Shown: positions 25,466 through 35,074, numbered from the stretch's first letter. The stretch: DNA of 64,000 nucleotides from Acutalibacter muris (GCF_002201475.1 NZ_CP021422.1:1178001-1242000), one strand, 5' to 3'. Notes: generated by a model not told the origin, from the letters alone. Made by a program: numbers and translations.

Positions 25466-26878
25466 ATGACCCGAACCCGTATCATATCCATCATCTCCAT
25501 TTTAAGCCTCCTGCTGCTCACCCTTTCCGGCTGTCTAGAGACCAGCGACCAAGTATACAGCCAGGCTATGCAGCGATCCAGCAAATCCACGCCGGAAGAG
25601 AGTTCTGAGCCCGAGATAGACTTCGACGCGCCAAACTACATCGGGCCGTCAAAAGACCAGATAAAGGAGCCGGAGCCGCTTGCGGATGATGACCTGAGCG
25701 GCGAGCTAGTTATCAAGTCGTGCTATCTTGAATACAAATTGCCTTACCTGGCAAAGGAATTTATGGCGCTTCATCCAAACGTAACCATTACCTTTGACAT
25801 TGGGATTCCGACTGCCGAGAATGACCTTTTGACGCGGGCGGAACGCGAGGTCCGCCGTGAAAGCTTCTACACACAGATGCGTGTAGAACTGGCCAGCGGC
25901 GAAGGGGACTATCTTCTCTACAGAATGGACGAGAGATTCCACATCCCCCAACTCTCAAGGAGCGGCCTTATTGAAGACCTGTGGCCGTATTTCGAGAATG
26001 ACCCAGACTTGGACAGCTCCGAATATTTCCAGCCCGTTCTTGATGCCTTTTCCTGTGACGGGAAGCTCCCTGTTATACCGGTCTCATTTATGTTCGACGC
26101 CGCCTACCTGAACCGCGGGGTTTTAAGTGAAATAGATGTGGAGGCGGACGCGATAAACACAGTAAGCGTAACACAGCTTTTGGACTGGTACGAGAAAGCG
26201 GCTGAAAGCAACAGTGATTTGAATCTATTCTTCACATCGCCGGATAAGAAGACTCTGTTCCCCATCGAGCGGCCCAACTATATTGATCTAGATAGAGGGA
26301 CTTCCAGTTTTGAATCCCCTGAGTTCATTTCGTTTTTAGAGCGCACACAGGCCATCAATGACCAGGACCCCGACCTTGACTACGAGACGGAGCAGGGCGT
26401 GATGGACAGCGGACTGTTCAATGAACAGATCCGTTTCCAGTCAACCGGCTCGGTGTTGGATTCCGCTTTCGGATTAGGGCCTGAATTGAATGAGAAGTTC
26501 CGCAATGTAGCTGTTAAGAGCCGCCCAGCCTTCGCGGCGATAGAGTCAGTGACGAGTTATACTCTCCTGCTTATGGACTCGTCCATGGAATACGCGGCCG
26601 GCCCATATCCCCTGATAAGTTCCAACGGCACGCTGGGGCTGACTTCCCTTGATAGTTTTGCCATACCGTCAAGCTGCACGTCAAAGGGCCTTGCCTGGGA
26701 GTTCATCAAGTATTGCATTTCCCCCAGGAGCGAGGAGTTGGTGACCTTTTCCCATTTAGGCTCTCCTGGCTTATACACAAGCGATATTCCGTTATCAAAA
26801 ACTAATTTTCAAAATAATCTGAAATATTATGCTCAAAACGACGATGGGAATAATATTGTAGTTTACAATTTGGATTAG
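25466..26878 (+). CDS. Solute-binding lipoprotein SBP3, 3' end split off by the mobile element
   Basis: 470 residues, ATG 25466 after AAAAGAGG. Lipobox LSGC and a long acidic linker. The core (LPYLAKEFMALHPN, YAAGPYPLISSNGTLGL) parallels SBP2. The frame ends at a TAG (26876-26878) next to the left end of the element at 26881, where SBP2 continues for about 60 more residues. The missing end lies at 35092-35283, beyond the element. Joining the sides at the shared GT keeps the frame but leaves the TAG in place, so the gene may already have been interrupted. The truncated protein probably lacks its last helices. Confidence 0.75.
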   Translation: MTRTRIISIISILSLLLLTLSGCLETSDQVYSQAMQRSSKSTPEESSEPEIDFDAPNYIGPSKDQIKEPEPLADDDLSGELVIKSCYLEYKLPYLAKEFMALHPNVTITFDIGIPTAENDLLTRAEREVRRESFYTQMRVELASGEGDYLLYRMDERFHIPQLSRSGLIEDLWPYFENDPDLDSSEYFQPVLDAFSCDGKLPVIPVSFMFDAAYLNRGVLSEIDVEADAINTVSVTQLLDWYEKAAESNSDLNLFFTSPDKKTLFPIERPNYIDLDRGTSSFESPEFISFLERTQAINDQDPDLDYETEQGVMDSGLFNEQIRFQSTGSVLDSAFGLGPELNEKFRNVAVKSRPAFAAIESVTSYTLLLMDSSMEYAAGPYPLISSNGTLGLTSLDSFAIPSSCTSKGLAWEFIKYCISPRSEELVTFSHLGSPGLYTSDIPLSKTNFQNNLKYYAQNDDGNNIVVYNLD

Positions 26879-26880
26879 GT

Positions 26881-26898
26881 CAGTTTACAAGGAACTAC
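26881..26898 (+). repeat. Left terminal inverted repeat of the element
   Basis: CAGTTTACAAGGAACTAC. Its reverse complement matches 35075-35092 with one mismatch. Joined in a circle, the two ends would form a near-perfect palindrome centred on the GT junction, as expected for a serine recombinase attachment site. Confidence 0.8.
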
Positions 26899-27416
26899 GT
26901 GCAGACCGTGAAACGGGCTGCTGACAACAAACGGCGTTATGCTCCCGGCAAGGGGCATAGCGCCTGTTTGTTGTGGGGGTATCCAAAGGGGGCAACGCCC
27001 CATTTGGCACACGACTTTGCGAAGCAAAGTGTAGTGTGTTATACGCTCTGTCGGCGTTGCCGTGAAAATGCAGTTGCCGCTGGGGAGGGCAAGGGCATTT
27101 GAAGCGGCAAGAAAGCAGGGCTTTGTTTGGGGTTGGGAAGCCGGAAACAAAGGGCCGGTTTCAGCAGCAGACAGGGCGTATATGAAAGCCCCCATCCCTC
27201 GTCCACTGTCCCAAACCTCGGGACACCGTGACTATATGTGTGGCAACACTCATCCATTTTTAAGGGCCTTTTTTCTCAAAATTGAAATGGGCGGGAAAGC
27301 CATTTTAGGGCTTTTCCGTCTTGATTACCTATCAGCAAAGACGGGCAAGACTGTCAACGGCGGCGCTGAAAGCGCCGTTCATCTTGACCGTTGACTGGCT
27401 CGCCTGGCTTTGCTAT
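26899..27416 (+). other. Noncoding left-end region with long hairpins
   Basis: About 520 nt without a convincing gene. ACAACAAAC...GGCGTTATGC (26924-26945) pairs with GCATAGCGCC...GTTTGTTGT (26952-26974), about 21 bp with one bulge. CACACGACTTTGC-gaa-GCAAAGT...GTGTG (27008-27038) forms a second hairpin. These could end transcription from outside, serve replication, or be transfer sites. Nothing more can be claimed. Confidence 0.5.
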
Positions 27417-29105
27417 TTATGAAGCTAACCACATATCAACGCAGGCTTGAATACCGTAACGCCAATGGTTTTCATCTGTCGCTTTCTCGCAAAGCTTAAT
27501 AGCACAGTCGAGAAAACGCCGAATGTCACTTGGAATCGGTTGTGTTTCATAATTATATGAGTTTTCAATAAGTCTCATAAACTGATCTAACTCCAACGGT
27601 ACAATTTTAGACTTTCCCCCATATAGCGCAATAGAAAGATGATTCAAACCGTAAAAGTGCGCTAATGTTGCAGGATTGATAGTTGGAGCAATAAAGAGAC
27701 AATAGGTGTCTTTTCCAGTCCTTTTCTTTAACTGACCATAATGTCGGGCAACTGGTTCTCCCTCGGATTCATATTGACGTTGACCAGCTTGCAAGGTCAC
27801 CTCCACGGACAAAGAAAAATCGTCATAATCACATTCAATATCCGGCATATTTCCCGCCGCTGTTGAAAGCGGCTGGCCAGCGTCATCAAAATTGAAGTTC
27901 CCTTTAATATTGCCACCATCAAGCATAGTCATTGCCCGCCAAGTATTATACTCAAACATCAATGGAGCATCATAATACTCATCAGCAATAATCTCATTAA
28001 AGGTATCAATAATTTCTGAGTACAACGCATAAGACTTTATCTCAGTAACTTGTTCATGAATGACGTTAGCCTTATGCTGTTTTACTATCTCGTCTCGCAA
28101 ATCTTTCAGTTCATCAATGTTTTTACCAGCTAATTCTCTCCGTGTAAATGAACCTATACGCATAAGGACATCAACAATGTTGTCTCTATCGTCTGTATAA
28201 AGTGCAGGAGAAGTTGCTGAAAACAAATGGGCTTTATAAGCGTATATATCATCAATAAACACAGGGTCTCGTGGCACAGTTGAGAGAATAAAATCCACTT
28301 CGACAGTTTTGTCTGCAAAAACGGATATAGAGCGATTTCTATGAGAAATAGAGATTAGCCCTGTATATCTCAAGTATCGGAAGCAAGCATCCGCATAGTC
28401 ACGCATATTGCTCTTTTGAGTGGCAATAAACTTTTTCAAACTTCCATCAGTTGTTTCCCTTGTTCTTGTTTTCCCGGCAGCAATTCTATCTCCATGTATT
28501 TCTAAAATTGCGTTTTCCCATACCCTATTAACAAAACGCTTATATTGCCCCTTATTTTGTTCTTTTTCTTCTCTAAAATGTAAAATGGAATCCCGCACAA
28601 TATCAAATTTGCGATAATCCGTCATTTGGACAGCAAATATCTTAAATTCATCGAATGTAATGTACTCCAATTCCCGAACTAATCTTAAAATCTCAAGGTA
28701 AGGACGAATGCAGAAAGTTCCAGCAATGTTTTGATTCTCTACATGATAGGGAGAGGGTAATTGAAACTTTAGTAATTGACGAAGAAAAATTTCCTGTGGA
28801 CGCTTTCCATAAATAAAGGCATTCCCTGCTTCTGTTAGCTCTATGCAAGGTTTTAAGTTTATAAATCCTAATGCTTTCGGCGCTCGACTGATTCTATCTC
28901 TGGCACTAAAAGCCTTATCCGCAGGAGAGCCTTTTCCCTCAAAAAAATCACTCTGTGCTAATTCATCGATAAACTGCTCTTGTGTTGATTTGTCCCATGC
29001 ACACCCAGAAAATTTTTCATACAATAACTGAATTTCTGGTATCATCTTTGCAGGTGTTCTTGGCGAAGTAGTAAAAAAGAGTAACTTATTATCAATTCTT
29101 GCCAT
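27417..29105 (-). CDS. Type II restriction endonuclease, AlwI family
   Basis: 562 residues, transcribed leftwards and just downstream of the methylase (12 nt). The opening (LLFFTTSPRTPAKMIPEIQLL) and overall length match the AlwI endonuclease family, whose founder recognises GGATC. A PD-(D/E)xK-like centre is visible near MPDIECDYDDF..SVEVTL in the last third. With a neighbouring methylase that should modify GATC, GGATC sites would be protected on both strands. The specificity is inferred, not shown. It protects the host from incoming DNA and may stabilise the element by addiction. Confidence 0.8.
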   Translation of the reverse strand: MARIDNKLLFFTTSPRTPAKMIPEIQLLYEKFSGCAWDKSTQEQFIDELAQSDFFEGKGSPADKAFSARDRISRAPKALGFINLKPCIELTEAGNAFIYGKRPQEIFLRQLLKFQLPSPYHVENQNIAGTFCIRPYLEILRLVRELEYITFDEFKIFAVQMTDYRKFDIVRDSILHFREEKEQNKGQYKRFVNRVWENAILEIHGDRIAAGKTRTRETTDGSLKKFIATQKSNMRDYADACFRYLRYTGLISISHRNRSISVFADKTVEVDFILSTVPRDPVFIDDIYAYKAHLFSATSPALYTDDRDNIVDVLMRIGSFTRRELAGKNIDELKDLRDEIVKQHKANVIHEQVTEIKSYALYSEIIDTFNEIIADEYYDAPLMFEYNTWRAMTMLDGGNIKGNFNFDDAGQPLSTAAGNMPDIECDYDDFSLSVEVTLQAGQRQYESEGEPVARHYGQLKKRTGKDTYCLFIAPTINPATLAHFYGLNHLSIALYGGKSKIVPLELDQFMRLIENSYNYETQPIPSDIRRFLDCAIKLCEKATDENHWRYGIQACVDMWLAS

Positions 29106-29117
29106 TACAACACCTCC

Positions 29118-29966
29118 TTAATAGTTCTTTACAACAATATGCATCTTATCATTGTTAAAACGGTTTCTTATATTGACAGAGTAGTTTTTATAATATTCAT
29201 CAAAGATATATTCGCCATAAAGTTCCTCTGTCAATGGTGTTTTTCCAATGACCATTAAGGCACGACATGGTAAATTTCTAAAATCTGCGGCTAACCGCCT
29301 GTGTTCAGTTTCATCAAAACCATTCATCATGTCAATATTGCCATAGTCATTAAACACACAATCGTAGGGTGGGTCAAGAAAGATAAAGTCATCTTCTTCC
29401 GCCATATCAAAAACTTCTCCATAATCGAGATTAAACAACTCGGCGCGTTGTAGCAACTCGCTGTGTTGTTGTGTCACCAGCCTTGTATTAAGATTTGGGT
29501 ATCGTCCAAAGGGAACATTATATTCGCCATTATTGTTATAGCGAATCATTCCAGAATAGGCTGTTTTATTGATGAAAAAGTATAAAACACCGTCTAAGAA
29601 ACTATCATCTGGGTGATTAAACAGTTCTCTCATACGGTAATATAAATCCTCATTTGCATTGGGGACTCGTTCCTCTGGGGTTATCGCTTTTAGTCTCTTA
29701 AATTCTGCTTGATTGACTTCATAAATTTTTTGAAGCGCATCAAGCTGTGTACGCATAGTGTGGTAGTCATCCCTTAACTGCTGATAAAATGTCATTAATC
29801 GGGCATTTGCGTCATTGACAATGGCGCTATCTGGTTCCAGATAAAAGAAAACTGCGCCGCCACCGAAAAATGGTTCAATGTAACGGTGAAAATCATCAGG
29901 TATATATTGAAGAAAGCGAGGGATTTCCCTTGATTTTCCTCCACGATATTTCAAAACCGGGTTCAT
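29118..29966 (-). CDS. dam: DNA adenine N6-methyltransferase, Dam/DpnM class (D12)
   Basis: 282 residues. The ATG at 29966 is chosen over a GTG two codons earlier because AGGTG precedes it at good spacing. Motifs: KYRGGKSREIP at the start, SAM-binding EPFFGGGAVFF, and catalytic DPPY (FIFLDPPYDCVF, ~residue 200). Dam-type enzymes methylate GATC on both strands, so one enzyme suffices to guard an AlwI-type GGATC nuclease. It lies upstream of the nuclease in the same operon, so methylation is made first. Confidence 0.88.
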   Translation of the reverse strand: MNPVLKYRGGKSREIPRFLQYIPDDFHRYIEPFFGGGAVFFYLEPDSAIVNDANARLMTFYQQLRDDYHTMRTQLDALQKIYEVNQAEFKRLKAITPEERVPNANEDLYYRMRELFNHPDDSFLDGVLYFFINKTAYSGMIRYNNNGEYNVPFGRYPNLNTRLVTQQHSELLQRAELFNLDYGEVFDMAEEDDFIFLDPPYDCVFNDYGNIDMMNGFDETEHRRLAADFRNLPCRALMVIGKTPLTEELYGEYIFDEYYKNYSVNIRNRFNNDKMHIVVKNY

Positions 29967-30074
29967 CAGCACACCTCACTTTCTAAAAATTCTAACGTAG
30001 AAACTAAATTACTCCACGTTTATTGTAACACATCGAACCGTTCTTTACAACCCGCTTTCCTTTTGAAAAGCTTT

Positions 30075-30875
30075 TTATCTTCCGGCCTGTTCTAACATCT
30101 GCTTCACGAAACTTTGAAACGCTCCCGCCGTTTCCTCGTCCATAGCGATTGCCTGTCCAACCTGAGAAGCGACAGCCGCCGCCACATCGTCCGCCGTAAT
30201 CTGCTCCTGCGGCTTATCCGGCAAAGCGGCTTTGATTTTTTGTATCATACCAGCAGTAGCCGTGTCCTCTGACTTCGTGCCGCTGTCTATATCGTTCTTT
30301 ATATCCCGGAGAATAGCGAGAAACACACTTTTGATTTTTTCTATCTCCGCTTCATGCTTTCCTATCTTTTGAGCGGTCAAGAATTGCATATCCTGTCTGG
30401 CTTCGCTCCGATACTCTGGCTTGTTTTTCATCAAATCACTGATAGAGGAAGTCGCCAGATCAATAATCTGGTTGCGGGCCATAATCCCTCTTGCGGCGGT
30501 ATCTGAAAAGTAAATTTGTATCAGGTTTACCAGTCGGGGAAAACTCTTGTGTTCCATCAGACGGTTAAGTATCTCCGCATTGACTGTTCCCATCACAAGA
30601 CCCTTGATTGCTCCCTCGGACAGCCCCAATTCTGATATATCGTAGCTTTTCGGTACGCTGACTGTGGTTAGGCCCAGTATGTAATCCGTGGACACATGAA
30701 ATACCTTTGCCAGCTTTACCAGGATGTCGCTGCTGATATTTTTAGTCTCCCCGCTTTCTATCCGGCTTAACTGAGAGGGGGCCAGTTCCATCCGTTTCGC
30801 CAATTCCTTTTGGTTCCAGCCTTTCACTGAACGCAAATCGGCTATCCGCTCTCCTACCGTCCCCAGCAAATACAT
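30075..30875 (-). CDS. XRE-family helix-turn-helix regulator with long C-terminal region
   Basis: 266 residues from ATG 30875 (GGGGG eight bases upstream); a GTG at 30884 is the alternative. Residues ~8-65 form a standard HTH (VGERIADLRSVKGWNQKELAKRM, then LSRIESG). The rest is helical and Lys/Glu/Gln-rich, perhaps for oligomerisation or signal sensing. It is probably the element's control regulator and represses its own promoter, which carries repeated ATTGCAA sites. Possible role in timing excision or restriction-modification expression. Confidence 0.8.
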   Translation of the reverse strand: MYLLGTVGERIADLRSVKGWNQKELAKRMELAPSQLSRIESGETKNISSDILVKLAKVFHVSTDYILGLTTVSVPKSYDISELGLSEGAIKGLVMGTVNAEILNRLMEHKSFPRLVNLIQIYFSDTAARGIMARNQIIDLATSSISDLMKNKPEYRSEARQDMQFLTAQKIGKHEAEIEKIKSVFLAILRDIKNDIDSGTKSEDTATAGMIQKIKAALPDKPQEQITADDVAAAVASQVGQAIAMDEETAGAFQSFVKQMLEQAGR

Positions 30876-30896
30876 AGACCACACCCCCTATTTTTT

Positions 30897-30925
30897 ATTA
30901 TACTAGAACGATTGCAATTTTGCAA
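30897..30925 (-). promoter_or_regulatory. Promoter and probable operator of the XRE regulator
   Basis: On the minus strand: TTGCAA (30925-30920), 17-bp spacer, TATAAT (30902-30897). The -35 region holds two overlapping ATTGCAA copies, a likely binding site for the regulator itself. Confidence 0.75.
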
Positions 30926-30952
30926 TTCTCAAAGTGTAAACTTCTATCAAAT

Positions 30953-30989
30953 GCAATTCCCGCAGAAATCCGGGGATTGCGTTTTTTTC
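30953..30989 (+). terminator. Hairpin with T run upstream of the plus-strand operon
   Basis: GCAATTCCCG (30953-30962) pairs with CGGGGATTGC (30971-30980), one G-U, followed by seven T. It stands between the divergent regulator promoter and the Cys-rich VLP gene at 31202, and could attenuate that operon. The rest of 30990-31201 shows no gene. Confidence 0.6.
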
Positions 30990-31201
30990 TGCTAAACTTC
31001 AATTACCATCGATGGACAGGCCCCTTGAAAACCGAATGACCGTCTGAAAAGGAATACCCCGGCTGGGGAAGTGCGCCGTGACCCTGCTTCTGGACACCGT
31101 GACCAGAGCAAGTGAGCGCGCCAACGCCGGAACACGCCGCAGGAATGGGGCAGGAAACCTTTTCGGGGAGAACGGCAGCAAGAAGAAAACGGAGGGACAG
31201 C

Positions 31202-31615
31202 ATGAAAGAACAAACCTATCAACACCTGCCGCCGCTGGAACACAGGCCGGACGGCTCCCCCTACCGCATGACCCCGGCGCAGAGGAAGCGGGCCAACAGC
31301 CTGATACGCCGGGAGTGCTGCAACTGTGACAACGGCAACTGCCTTGCGTTGGATGATGGCGACACCTGTGTCTGTCCGCAGATGTTAACATTCTCTGTCT
31401 GCTGCAAATGGTTCCGCTGGGCGGTCTTGCCGCTGGACGGGACGTTGGAAGCAGAGATTTACCGGGACAGGGATTTGAAACGCTGTGCGGAGTGCGGGGG
31501 AATGTTTGTCCCGAAATCCAACCGGGGTAAATACTGCCCGGACTGCGCCGCCGGAGTTCACAGGCGGCAGAAAACAGAAAGTGAACGGAAAAGGAGGTCT
31601 GCTGTGGACAGTTAA
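31202..31615 (+). CDS. Cysteine-rich VLP protein
   Basis: 137 residues, ATG 31202 after ACGGAGGG. Two cysteine clusters: RRECCNCDNGNCLALDDGDTC (~37-57), then CAECGG..SNRGKYCPDC (~95-115), a zinc-ribbon layout with a basic tail. Matches the Cys_rich_VLP domain common in mobilizable elements of Clostridia (name from memory). A DNA-binding or regulatory role is likely but untested. It begins the plus-strand mobilisation operon. Confidence 0.75.
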   Translation: MKEQTYQHLPPLEHRPDGSPYRMTPAQRKRANSLIRRECCNCDNGNCLALDDGDTCVCPQMLTFSVCCKWFRWAVLPLDGTLEAEIYRDRDLKRCAECGGMFVPKSNRGKYCPDCAAGVHRRQKTESERKRRSAVDS

Positions 31616-31726
31616 GGCGGGAAAAAGCATTGATTTGCAAGGCTCCGCAAGCCCAAAACCGGGGTGGGCGGTATGATTTATTACCCACCCCGGAAAACGG
31701 GCTTCTAACCGTCCACAAAACACGCT

Positions 31727-32122
31727 ATGACAAACACGATTTACATTCACCAGCCGGAGAAAGCCATCAGCTTCACCCGGCTCCCCAATTTCCTTTTTGA
31801 AGCCCCATCATTCAAGCCCCTGTCCAACGAAGCGAAGGTGCTGTACGCCTTTATCCTGCGGCGGGCGGAGTTATCCCGGAAAAACGGGTGGGCGGACGAA
31901 TATGGGCGGATTTACCTGTATTACCCCATCTGCGAGGTGGTCGCCCTGCTCCACTGTGGGCGGCAGAAGGCGGTGAATACCCTGCGGGAGTTGCAGTATG
32001 CGGGGCTGGTGGAAATACAGAAACAGGGCTGTGGAAAACCCAACCGCATTTACCCGAAATCCTATGAAGCGGTTCCAAACACCGACTTCAAGAAGTCCGG
32101 CTGCGGTACGCCGGAGGGATGA
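31727..32122 (+). CDS. Replication initiator protein, RepA N-terminal domain (RepA_N)
   Basis: 131 residues. FTRLPNFLFEAPSFKPLSNEAKVLYAFILRR.ELS is the characteristic RepA_N opening, followed by a winged-helix stretch (CGRQKAVNTLRELQYAGLVEIQKQG). Full-length plasmid initiators are longer; this short form is typical of mobilizable elements, where it may replicate the excised circle. Its stop lies just before the presumed oriT/relaxase segment. Confidence 0.78.
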   Translation: MTNTIYIHQPEKAISFTRLPNFLFEAPSFKPLSNEAKVLYAFILRRAELSRKNGWADEYGRIYLYYPICEVVALLHCGRQKAVNTLRELQYAGLVEIQKQGCGKPNRIYPKSYEAVPNTDFKKSGCGTPEG

Positions 32123-32295
32123 AAACCGTACCCTACAAGTACGAAAATCAATCCTCTTGGAGTACGGAAACCGGACGATATATAGAAATACAGAGATTAA
32201 AACCATCTATTTATATCGATTCCATTCCAATCCTATCAGAGATATTTTCGGCGGGAAAACCCGCCGGAAAGGAATGGAATGGGGAAAGGAGTTCA
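32123..32295 (+). other. Candidate oriT upstream of the relaxase
   Basis: Between initiator and relaxase. TTCCATTCC (32220-32228) pairs with GGAATGGAA (32271-32279), enclosing CGGCGGG-aaaa-CCCGCCG (32249-32266). The frame upstream of the relaxase ATG is open but reads as low-complexity (repeated Ser/Ile/Tyr). MobV relaxases usually nick just upstream of their own gene beside such repeats. The nick site is not identifiable by eye. Confidence 0.45.
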
Positions 32296-33237
32296 ATGGC
32301 GCAACACGCAATTTTGCGATTTGAGAAACACAAGGGCAACCCGGCAAGACCGCTGGAAGCCCACCACGAACGGAAAAAGGAGCAGTACGCCAGCAACCCG
32401 GACATTGACACCAGCCGGAGCAAGTACAATTTCCATATCGTCAAGCCGGAGGGGCGCTACTACCATTTCATTCAGAGCCGCATTGAACAGTCTGGGTGCA
32501 GAACGAGGAAAGACAGTACACGCTTTGTCGATACGCTGATAACCGCCAGCCCGGAGTTTTTCAAGAAGAAATCCCCGGAGGAAATACAGGCGTTTTTCAA
32601 AAGAGCGGCGGACTTCCTCATTGACCGGGTCGGCCGGGAAAATATCGTGTCGGCGATAGTACACATGGACGAGAAAACGCCCCACCTGCATTTGACCTTT
32701 GTTCCGCTGACGAAAGACAACCGCCTGTGCGCCAAAGAAATCATAGGCAACCGGGCCAATCTGACAAAGTGGCAGGACGATTTTCACGCCTATATGTTGG
32801 AGAAGTACCCCAGCTTGGAGCGTGGGGAGAGCGCAAGCAAAACGGGAAGAAAGCATATCCCCACCCGGCTTTTCAAACAGGCGGTTTCCCTCTCCAAACA
32901 GGCGAGGGCGATTGAAGCCACGCTGGACGGTATCAATCCAATTAACGCCGGAAAGAAGAAAGAGGAAGCCCTCTCTATGCTCAAAAAGTGGTTTCCGCAG
33001 ATGGAGAACTTCTCCGGGCAGTTGAAGAAATACAAGGTCACGATAAATGACCTCTTGGCAGAAAATGAAAAACTGGAGGCAAGGGCAAAGGCCAGCGAAA
33101 AGGACAAGATGAAAGGCGTTATGGAACGGGCAAAGCTGGAAAGCGAGTTACACAACATTCAACGGCTGGTTGACCGTATCCCGCCGGAAGTGCTGGCAGA
33201 GTTGAAGCGGCAACCGAACTATGGAAAGGAAAGGTGA
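32296..33237 (+). CDS. mobV: MobV-family relaxase (Mob_Pre)
   Basis: 313 residues; ATG 32296 follows GGAAAGGAG and gives the conserved start MAQHAILRFEKHKGNP. The catalytic metal motif appears as HMDEKTPHLHLTFVPLT (~115-130), the HxDExTPHxH signature of Mob_Pre enzymes. A Lys/Glu-rich coiled coil forms the last third. It nicks oriT and leads the strand into a helper's conjugation channel. The next ORF overlaps its end. Confidence 0.88.
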   Translation: MAQHAILRFEKHKGNPARPLEAHHERKKEQYASNPDIDTSRSKYNFHIVKPEGRYYHFIQSRIEQSGCRTRKDSTRFVDTLITASPEFFKKKSPEEIQAFFKRAADFLIDRVGRENIVSAIVHMDEKTPHLHLTFVPLTKDNRLCAKEIIGNRANLTKWQDDFHAYMLEKYPSLERGESASKTGRKHIPTRLFKQAVSLSKQARAIEATLDGINPINAGKKKEEALSMLKKWFPQMENFSGQLKKYKVTINDLLAENEKLEARAKASEKDKMKGVMERAKLESELHNIQRLVDRIPPEVLAELKRQPNYGKER

Positions 33238-33433
33238 TTTTATAACGAATATCAGATACAAAAAGGAAACAGAAATCGTGACTTTTCAAGGAAAGGAAAT
33301 CACGCTGGAAAATCTCTCCCCGGTATTTACACCGGAGCAGGAAGCGGCAAAACGCCGGGAACTGGAACAGCAGCTTTATGAGGTGTTCCGCAAGTACGCC
33401 GACAAGCGGCAGAAAGAGGAAGCCGGGGCGTAA
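33221..33433 (+). CDS. Small charged protein between relaxase and recombinase
   Basis: 70 residues, ATG 33221, overlapping the relaxase stop by 17 nt. Beta-like opening FITNIRYKKETEIVTFQGKEITL then a Glu/Arg/Lys helix. Position matches the small TnpW-type ORFs before serine recombinases of Tn4451-like elements, but similarity is not evident. Function unknown. Confidence 0.55.
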   Translation: MERKGDFITNIRYKKETEIVTFQGKEITLENLSPVFTPEQEAAKRRELEQQLYEVFRKYADKRQKEEAGA

Positions 33434-33527
33434 GTTTTTCCAGCCACATCATTGATTTACGGGGCTGTTGGCGGTATAATAAGACTGTCAGCAGCTCCGT
33501 TTCTTTTTTAAGAAAAGGAGCGACAAT

Positions 33528-35039
33528 ATGAATAATCGGATAGACGCAATCTATGCAAGACAATCGGTAGACAAAAAGGACAGCATTTCCATTGAAAGCC
33601 AGATTGAGTTTTGCAAATACGAATTGAAAGGCGGTAGTTGCAGGGAATACACAGATAAAGGATACAGCGGCAAAAACACAGACCGCCCGAAATTTCAAGA
33701 GTTGGTGCGGGATATTAAAAAGGGCCTGATAGCAAAAGTCATTGTCTACAAACTTGACCGTATCAGCCGTTCCATTCTGGATTTCGCAACCATGATGGAG
33801 CTGTTCCAGCAGTACAATGTGGAGTTTGTTTCTTCCACGGAAAAGTTTGATACTTCAACCCCGATGGGCCGGGCCATGCTGAATATTTGTATCGTGTTCG
33901 CACAGTTGGAACGGGAAACGATACAGAAGCGGGTGACGGACGCTTACTATTCCCGCAGTCAGCGGGGCTTCAAGATGGGCGGGAAAGCCCCCTATGGCTT
34001 CCATACGGAGCCTATCAAGATGGACGGTATCAATACAAAGCGGCTGGTAGTGAAGCCGGAGGAAGCGGCAAATATCCGGCTGATGTTTGAAATGTACGCC
34101 GAGCCGACAACTTCCTATGGGGACATTACCCGGCACTTTGCGGAACAGGGCATTTTATTTAATGGCCGGGAACTGATACGCCCCACGCTGGCGCAGATGT
34201 TACGCAACCCCGTCTATGTGCAGGCGGACTTGGATGTGTACGAGTTTTTCAAGAGCCAGGGGACGGTGCTTGTCAATGACGCCGCCGACTTCACGGGCAT
34301 GAACGGGTGTTATCTCTATCAAGGCCGGGATGTGAAGCCGGGCAAGGCCCAAAGCCTGAAAGACCAAATGCTGGTGCTTGCGCCCCATGAGGGGATTGTC
34401 CCCTCGGATATATGGCTGACCTGCCGCAAGAAGCTGATGAACAACATGAAAATCCAGTCCGCCCGGAAAGCCACCCATACATGGCTGGCGGGGAAAATCA
34501 AGTGCGGGAACTGCGGGTACGCCCTTATGAGTATCTTCAATCCCTCCGGCAGACAATATCTGCGCTGTACGAAACGGCTGGACAACAAAAGCTGTCCCGG
34601 CTGTGGGAAAATCATCACGGCGGAACTGGAAGCGGTGGTGTATCGGCAGATGGTGAAAAAGCTGGACAGCTACAAGACGCTGACGGGCAGGAAGAAAGCG
34701 GCAAAGGCCAATCCCAAAATCACCGCCCTGCAAGTGGAACTTGCCCATGTGGATAGCGAGATTGAAAAGTTGCTGGACAGTCTGACAGGCGCAAATAATG
34801 TGCTGCTCTCCTATGTGAATGTGAAGATAGCCGAACTGGACGGACGCAAGCAGGAACTTCTGGCGAAGATGGCGGAGTTGACCGTGGAAGCCATCAGCCC
34901 GGAACAGGTCAGCCAGATTTCCGGCTACCTCGACACTTGGAAGAACGTATCCTTTGACGACAAGCGGCGGGTGGTGGATTTGATGATTACCACCATTGCC
35001 GCCACAAGCGACAGCTTAAACATCACATGGAAAATCTGA
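33528..35039 (+). CDS. Large serine recombinase (integrase/excisionase of the element)
   Basis: 503 residues, ATG 33528 after AAGGAG. Catalytic Ser13 in YARQSVDKKDS; the resolvase domain continues through VYKLDRISRS and QLERETIQKR. The recombinase domain and a zinc-ribbon (CGNCGY ... SCPGC, ~325-365) follow, then a coiled coil (~400-470). This is the standard large serine recombinase layout, at the shorter end of the family. It should join the two AGTTTACAAGG ends at a GT dinucleotide core. Confidence 0.9.
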   Translation: MNNRIDAIYARQSVDKKDSISIESQIEFCKYELKGGSCREYTDKGYSGKNTDRPKFQELVRDIKKGLIAKVIVYKLDRISRSILDFATMMELFQQYNVEFVSSTEKFDTSTPMGRAMLNICIVFAQLERETIQKRVTDAYYSRSQRGFKMGGKAPYGFHTEPIKMDGINTKRLVVKPEEAANIRLMFEMYAEPTTSYGDITRHFAEQGILFNGRELIRPTLAQMLRNPVYVQADLDVYEFFKSQGTVLVNDAADFTGMNGCYLYQGRDVKPGKAQSLKDQMLVLAPHEGIVPSDIWLTCRKKLMNNMKIQSARKATHTWLAGKIKCGNCGYALMSIFNPSGRQYLRCTKRLDNKSCPGCGKIITAELEAVVYRQMVKKLDSYKTLTGRKKAAKANPKITALQVELAHVDSEIEKLLDSLTGANNVLLSYVNVKIAELDGRKQELLAKMAELTVEAISPEQVSQISGYLDTWKNVSFDDKRRVVDLMITTIAATSDSLNITWKI

Positions 35040-35063
35040 CGGGCATATCAGCGCCCGTCAGAC
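35036..35063 (+). repeat. Hairpin after the recombinase gene
   Basis: CTGACGGGC (from 35036) pairs with GCCCGTCAG (to ~35063). It spans the recombinase stop. There is no T run, so it is a weak terminator or an accessory site near the right end. Confidence 0.45.
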
Positions 35064-35074
35064 CGTTACCTTGT

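Noticed and set aside
26924..27038. CRISPR-like or phage-attachment repeats in the left end of the element
   Set aside because: They are two different hairpins, not spaced direct repeats, and there is no cas gene in the window.
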